Shown one piece after another: positions 58,501 through 64,000 of a DNA stretch of 64,000 nt. The notes beneath the pieces are model-generated. The model did not search any database, was not told the origin of the DNA, and saw only the letters and a list, made by a program, of their open reading frames with translations. The stretch's first letter is position 1. Each line of letters opens with the position of its first letter. The position numbers were made by a program, and so were the translations under genes. The DNA is from Solanum dulcamara. Lineage: Eukaryota > Streptophyta > Magnoliopsida > Solanales > Solanaceae. Location: the NCBI RefSeq assembly GCF_947179165.1, contig NC_077243.1, positions 53,682,001-53,746,000 on the forward strand, written 5' to 3'.

Positions 58501-59998
58501 TAGGATGAATGGAATATCTGGAACAATAGGCCTCCTCAAAGATGAGCCCAACTAGATCTCCAACTATAGGAACACAGATAAGACCTTTGATCCTCAAAAT
58601 GCCCTACGGATCAAAGGTCACATTTCTAGACTCTCCATTGAGTATCTTATCCCAAATATCCCTCAGGTGTGGGGTCCTCATACTGTTGTTCCCGAATCTA
58701 CTCCCTCAAAGAAGACCTAGCCTCTACATAAGCAAGTACCCTACCCGGCTCATAAATATTAACATAAACTATCTGTTTAGATAAGGATTGAATATCTAAA
58801 GCTAAAGTTCACTCCCCAACTAATAAGATTGCCAAAGTCCCCATACTGACCGCCTTCTAGCTCAAAGCATTTGCTATTACATTTGTCTTGCCTGGGTGAT
58901 AGAGAATATTGACATCATAGTACTTCAGTAACTCTAACCACCTGCGCTGTCTTAAATTAAGGTACTTTTGGGTGAATATGTAGTGAAGACTACAGTGGTC
59001 AGTGTAGATCTCACATTGGGCTCCATACAAGTAATGCCTCTAAATTTTCAATAAGAACACTACCGCCGCTACCTCTAATTCATGTGTGAGGTAGTTCCTC
59101 TTCTGCACATAAAGACAACACCTGAAGCATTACAATGCACTGTAAACCCCTGGTCCTCGACATATAGAGTATGAATCTGAGCTGAAGTCAGCAAGGCTCT
59201 AATCTTCAGGAAGCTAACCTCAAACTCATTAGACCACTGGAAGGGAACATTTTTCCATGTCAATCAGGTCAAGTTGCTATAATAGAAGAGAAACCCTCCA
59301 CAAATAGTCTATAATACGCTGCCAACTTGACAAAAGTGCGAACCTAGGTAGGAGAAGTACACCTAGACCAATCACGATCTGCCGCTATCTTTACTAGATC
59401 TACCATAATCCCTTCTTGGGATACCATGTGCCTTAGGAATTCCACATACTCAAGCTACAACTGCTGATCCAACAGGATCTAAATTACAATCTTTAGGTGA
59501 TGCTCTTGCTTCTCTCTGCTCCCGGAGTAAACTAGAATGTCATCAATGAATACAATGACAAAGGAGTCTAAGTAGGGCCTGACCACACGGTTTATCAAAT
59601 CTATGAATGCTACGGGGGTATTAGTCAACTCGAAAGACATGACTAAAAACTCATAGTGCCCATATTGAGTCCAGAAAGTAGTCTTAGGGATATCTGACTC
59701 CCTAATCCTCAACTGGTGATACCCTAACCTCAAGTCTATCTTAGATAACACTGCTGCACCTTGGAGCTTGTCAAATAAGTCATCAATCTACGACAGTGGG
59801 TACCTATTCTTGATGGTCACCTTATTCAGCAACCTATAATCAATACATATACATAAGGTACCATACTTTTTTTTGATGAATAGAACAGGGGCACCCTAGG
59901 GGGACATACAAGAACGCGGAATTATCAACGAAAAAATGCTCTCTGGCCTAATAAACCACTAACTCAAAAGGTCCTAGAGCGTACCTTAAGTTCCCTCA
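58501..59998 (-). pseudogene. E4 reverse transcriptase and RNase H (decayed)
   Basis: An open RT stretch (59751-59479) reads [20 protein letters not shown] and then [14 protein letters not shown], and the palm motif FIDDILVYS keeps both catalytic Asp residues (59539-59544). Below it lies WSNEFEVSFLKIRALLTSA near 59170-59240, the RT/RNase H junction, with RNase H blocks continuing in broken frames. The first RT blocks upstream (59760-59998) contain stops. Confidence 0.8.
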
Positions 59999-59999
59999 A

Positions 60000-61708
60000 C
60001 TCAACTAGAGCCTTCCAATACGGTGGGATAGAGACTGGTTGTGTACACGACTCAACATTAATGTCGAAATCAATATCACGCTCAAGAGGAAGACCAAGTA
60101 CATTAGTGGGTAAGTAGACTCCAGATCAAATAAAACATCGAGTAGCAGGCCGATGACAGGAGATGCTCATACTGTGATGATGGCATCCGATGTCTCTTCC
60201 TCCAACTTACCCAGAAAAGTATACATGTGACTGCATCTACCTCTACTAGCTATCTAGCCAGCCTGGGGGCCACCCCTAGCCCTGAGTCACACCTCTACAA
60301 CCCTGCATACTCTCTCTAGGAAACTGAACTAGGGATCTAGGGGCTTTAACCTATTGACCCTACTTCATCCGACATTTGCGATGGATAATAGTAGGACACT
60401 CCCTAGAAAAGTGACCTATCACACCACACTCAAAGCAAAAACCTATGAATGAACCTCCATGTGATGTCCCAACTAAACCTGAATGGCCACCATGGCCTGA
60501 ATACCCAGAAGTTGGACCCTAAGAAGACTGACGCAAAGTCTGGCCTCTTTGACTGCCGGCACACGCTGATCACTATTAGTAAGTTGTATTGCTGGCTATA
60601 CTGGTCTACTTGGTAGATACTACTGTAGATGGACTCTGCTAAAAGAACCTCTACCGTGTGACTGGAATTCAGTAAAGCTACCCTAGCAGCAAGGCCTTTT
60701 ATCACTGCCTCCGTAGGACTCACGACGTATAGTAGCAATAGTGCGGGCATGATCTACTATTTGTATGAATGAACTACCCAATGCATCCATCAGCTCTGTA
60801 GCCAACCTCAAAGACACCAATTAACCTCTAACAAATTAGTATACCCACTCCTCATTTATTAGCATAATCATGGTAGGGTACCTGGAGAGATCATGACATC
60901 GAGACTCATACTCTGTATCTGTCATAGATGCCTACACCAATGACGTGAACTCATCCCTTGGCCTCTCTCTCAAACTGTGGGGTACATACTTCTCCGAGAA
61001 GTCTTTAGAGAATTAGGTCCATATTATTTGCGGCGATCTCGTAAGTCTGCAGCTAAGATAATACCTCCACCACTTCTTCACTGGTCCATCCACCTAGAAA
61101 GTAGTGCAATCAACCTCGTAGGATTCTACCAATCTGAGGTTATATAACTTCTCTTGGAAACTAACTAGAAACTCATGGGCGTCCTCGCTCGTGGCACTTG
61201 AGATCCTGGGAGGGGAAAATCTGATAAACCTCTCTAACATCTTTTACTCCTCTTCGGTCATAACCGGTCTAGCTGCCATGTGCTAGAAACTGTAGGAATA
61301 GGTTGAATCACCAGACAAGGAACTATAGTAGTAAGCTGTAGAATTGGGGTTTGATCATATTGTGCCCCATCCTAGACTTAAGTCTGTGCCTCCTCTCGAA
61401 CCTGAGGTCCAGCGGATGTGCTAGGCAGTATCCTTGCTCGAGAAATACCCTCCATAAAGCTGAGGATCAAGGCCAGAGTATCCTATAACAGTAGTGTGGC
61501 CACGAATTCGGGTGGGGGATGGGCTGGATCCTCCTCTGCTGGTTGAGGCTCGAACTACTCAGTCTCTATATTCGGATCTGGTATTGATGTTGTGGCCTAT
61601 GATCTACCCCATCCTCTATGTTAACCTCAACCTCTATACCAAACTTGGGCTCTATTTGCAGGCACAGGGGTTCCTCGTCCACCGCGAGTAAATCTATTCC
61701 TCGACATC
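60000..61708 (-). pseudogene. E4 gag and protease region (decayed)
   Basis: A start MSRNRFTRGGRGTPVPANR is readable from 61708, about 190 bases after the PBS. The capsid-like part near 60800-61250 has several stops. A zinc knuckle with intact CX2CX4HX4C spacing (CFECGVIGHFSREC) lies at 60396-60437. Gag would form the virus-like particle and the knuckle would bind the RNA. The protease is only faintly readable below it. Confidence 0.72.
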
Positions 61709-61815
61709 TGAGAAAGAGAAGAGTAATTAGGATTTAAAGGTGTTCATCATTATTAGCGCATGATTAGAAACAAGAATAGTGACTTAATTCCTAAAAATGT
61801 CCTTTATCCTCCCAA

Positions 61816-61862
61816 AGATTGGATACAGATGTCATCATACCAATCAGCAAGACTCTACTAGA
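61816..61862 (-). other. E4 leader motif
   Basis: On the minus strand CTAGTAGAGTCTTGCTGATTGG follows the PBS by about 40 bases, and GGACATTTTTAGGAA follows later. A weak six-pair stem (GATTGG/CCAATC) sits at the usual hairpin place, but the palindromic loop seen in the other elements is not clear. Confidence 0.45.
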
Positions 61863-61898
61863 ATTTGCTCGTATAATGGTGAGATCAGTGAATCTAAG

Positions 61899-61910
61899 AT
61901 CTAATACCAC
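61899..61910 (-). other. E4 primer-binding site
   Basis: On the minus strand TGGTATTAGATC matches 10 of 12 positions of the initiator tRNA-Met complement, two bases inside the LTR edge at 61913. Confidence 0.7.
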
Positions 61911-61912
61911 TC

Positions 61913-62742
61913 TTTCATAAACCAAATCCAGGCCATAATAGTGCCTACTATAACCTATGATTAGGCAATCCAAACTCAAATTAATTAAATAATAAATAAC
62001 AAAAGAAGGCGGAAGCAAGACAAATATAACAAAAGAAATCAGGCCAAGGTATAGATATGTAAATATGATATAAAATATACAAAAATACCCAAAAGTGACC
62101 AAATTTGATAGACTGACACTAGACCAAACACCAGACCTGGTGTCACCTATATAACAGCTACTAAGAACAAAAGCTAACAATATGTATAAATATACAATGC
62201 AGAACTGACTGTTCGAAATACAACATACAAGTCAGAGGAAAAGAGTAAATGTAGGAATTCTCTGAATGCCAAGAGCTCACCAGAGTCTGGATCTGGCACC
62301 ATTACGAATGATCTGACACACAAAAAGATGCAGAAGTGTAGTATGAGTACCAAAACACAGGGTAATCAGTAGGCATCATAGGCTGACCAAGTTTAGAAAG
62401 AATAAATATATAATAAGCAACACGATGATACCACTAATAATAAGAGAGAAGCATAAAACTACAGTTATGGGAAAAGTGGTATGGGAGGAATCATACGGTA
62501 AACGAGTAAGTCCAACCAAGCAGGTAATCATATTAATAATCTCAATCCATAAAATACCGAAGAAATGCACATGAAATAATAGATATAAATCAATATATAT
62601 TTCCTCAAAATTGCCTTGGGACTCGTGGAATTCACATCTCGAGCTTCTCAATAATAATAATGATAATAATAACCCAAAAATACATCCACGGGCCATCCGG
62701 AATTCACACCTCGAGCTTTTTAATAATAATAGTAATAATAGT
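61913..62742 (-). repeat. E4 5' LTR, distal part (interrupted at 62743)
   Basis: Collinear with 55546-56500 of the 3' LTR, from the LTR end (decayed to TTTCATAAACC) to the second unit of the 72-bp array, where it stops at AATAATAG. Confidence 0.78.
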
Positions 62743-64000
62743 TGTCACGACCCAACCCCGTAGGCTGCAACTGGGGTCCGACCTGGACGTACATATATCT
62801 ATTAGCTGAGGTCACATTGAATCATAAATAAGACAATATCATGTAACAGAGCCCCACTGGGCGATAACATTTTCATAAACCTGTAGCCCTTTTCATTTGT
62901 ACCACAACCCGATAGGGCACGCAAGCCGAGAAGGCTGCCATCACATAATAACATATATCATATATCATGTAGACTCAGCTTAATCAAACTGACATACACA
63001 ACCCACATATACATGTCTGCAGACCTCTAAACATATAAATGACAACATATGGCGGGATAGGGCCCCCGCCGTACCCCTGAATGGATAAAATAATTTCTAT
63101 ACATCCGTGGACAGCATCAAAAACTAGGCTCCGATACAATGGAGCCTCTTCCAGCTGAGCTGCATGGAATCCTAAGCTGATGGACTCCCAAAATCTGTAT
63201 CTATACCTGTGGGCATGAACGCAGCCCCCCGAGAAAGGGGGTCAGTACGATATGTGTACTGAGTATGTAAAACATAATATAATACAACTGGAAACATATC
63301 TGAGATAGAGAATTAGGGGATAAGATATCAATTCAGAAACCTGTACCTGTACTTTATGAATTACAAAAACATGCATGTTCAAGTCATATCATATAGCCGG
63401 CCCTTTCGGGGGTCCAGTGAATCATCTCTGTAAAATCATCTCTGTAAAACCATCATGGCCCTAGTGCCATCACCACCTTATTACGACATATCATCATATA
63501 TTTATACACGTATCCTGGCCCTCTATTGAGGGACTTAGTGAATAATGCAGTGAACTGTGCACGAGAACATATCCTGGCCCGGGACTCAAGGAAAGAAGTG
63601 TTACGGTATACATGAGTAGAGTAGTGAGTAACTATATGCAATTTAAATCGTTATCAGATACTCGACAGAATAAGAAAGTTAAGCTTTTATTTGAGAACCC
63701 GAGTAACAGTGTAGTCATCTCGAGTGTCCTCTAAATACCATTATGGGTTGTCTCAATTATAATCTCGGGGCTCCTAGACATGTACTAAAGTAAAGCCAAA
63801 TCGCTTATGGAACCAGAAACATTTGTTAACATATAGTCTGTAAGACTTGGAGCCTGTACATTTGTTACCTTTTTAACATATAAAGGTTTCCAGGGAAATA
63901 GTTCGATTATTATAAAAGTTCGATATTCAGACGTAAATAAGAGATGATAAGAATGGAGTTACCTCGGAACTCATATCATTTTTAACCTACAACTAAGACA
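62743..64000 (-). repeat. E2-family LTR, inverted, runs off the window
   Basis: Starts TGTCACGACCCAACCCCG, the reverse complement of an E2 LTR end. It continues with GGCGGGATAGGGCCCCCGCC, CAATGGAGCC and CGAGAAAGGGGGTCAGTA blocks matching the E2 LTRs (for example 13390-13620 inverted). From about 63395 it has GGCCCT-type subrepeat sequence that corresponds in place, not closely in sequence, to the 40-bp array. Whether it is a solo LTR or part of a whole element cannot be seen. The minus-strand frame at 63453-63641 is not a gene. Confidence 0.82.

Larger units (their letters stand above)
55546..62742 (-). mobile_element. E4: Ty3/Gypsy retrotransposon (decayed), 5' LTR interrupted
   Basis: Minus-strand element: partial 5' LTR 61913-62742, PBS 61899-61910, gag from about 61708, pol to about 57380, 3' LTR 57333-55546. 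The 5' LTR is cut at 62743 by an E2-family LTR, so the TSD cannot be checked (left flank ATCCA). Domains run in Ty3/Gypsy order. Frames are broken many times, but the Gag zinc knuckle and the RT catalytic Asp pair survive. Confidence 0.85.

Noticed and set aside
61494..61691. 65-codon plus-strand frame
   Set aside because: Antisense to the E4 gag start (minus-strand frame from 61708).

Overview
The window looks like a piece of plant nuclear genome, probably Solanaceae (a judgement from the style of the elements; no marker gene fixes the species). It is AT-rich and contains almost no intact host genes. It is built from transposable elements inserted into one another: Ty3/Gypsy LTR retrotransposons, large non-coding LTR elements, one large CACTA (En/Spm) DNA transposon, one Helitron carrying gene fragments, and a Mutator-like remnant. 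Many boundaries can be read to the base because target-site duplications (TSDs), terminal repeats, primer-binding sites (PBS) and polypurine tracts (PPT) are visible.

Layout. 1-6062: decayed Gypsy pieces in plus orientation (two LTRs of one family, a PBS, two integrase remnants). 6063-6235 and 23727-24029: the two halves of an Agenet (Tudor-like) host reading frame, split by a 17.5-kb LTR element (6236-23721, TSD ATTAT); removing the element and one TSD copy restores the frame exactly. That element (E1) has 3.25-kb LTRs and no recognisable gag-pol. It is itself interrupted by a second non-coding LTR element (E2, 10161-19452, TSD GTGAT), whose internal region carries a 5S rRNA-like sequence and whose 3' LTR holds a third-level, inverted, internally deleted solo LTR (18011-19017). 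24365-28532: a Helitron carrying a decayed, partly tandem-duplicated fragment of a PPR (E/E+ class) gene. 29857-52821: a minus-strand Gypsy element (E3, TSD CTCCT) with decayed gag-pol. Its 3' LTR is split by an 11.7-kb CACTA element (31009-42743, TSD ATT, perfect 29-bp inverted ends) with a nearly complete TNPD-type transposase gene and a decayed TNPA-like gene. Its pol is split by a plus-strand solo LTR (46029-47827). 52827-55545: non-TE-like sequence with a Mutator transposase remnant. 55546-62742: another minus-strand Gypsy element (E4), whose 5' LTR is cut at 62743 by an inverted LTR of the E2 family that runs off the window.

How the parts relate. E1 and E2 have all the cis-acting parts of a retrotransposon (LTRs, PBS, leader, PPT) but no proteins, so they are best read as LARD-like non-autonomous elements. 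E1 shares its LTR 3' end, leader and PPT context with the coding element E3, which points to E3-type elements as possible helpers. The strongest under-explained signal is in the leaders: five distinct elements carry a short conserved block after the PBS, and four of them follow it with a clear stem-loop whose apex contains a palindrome (GTGCAC, GTGCAC, GTAC, GGCC). This resembles retroviral dimer-initiation (kissing-loop) structures. All structure and divergence statements come from reading by eye, not from alignment software.
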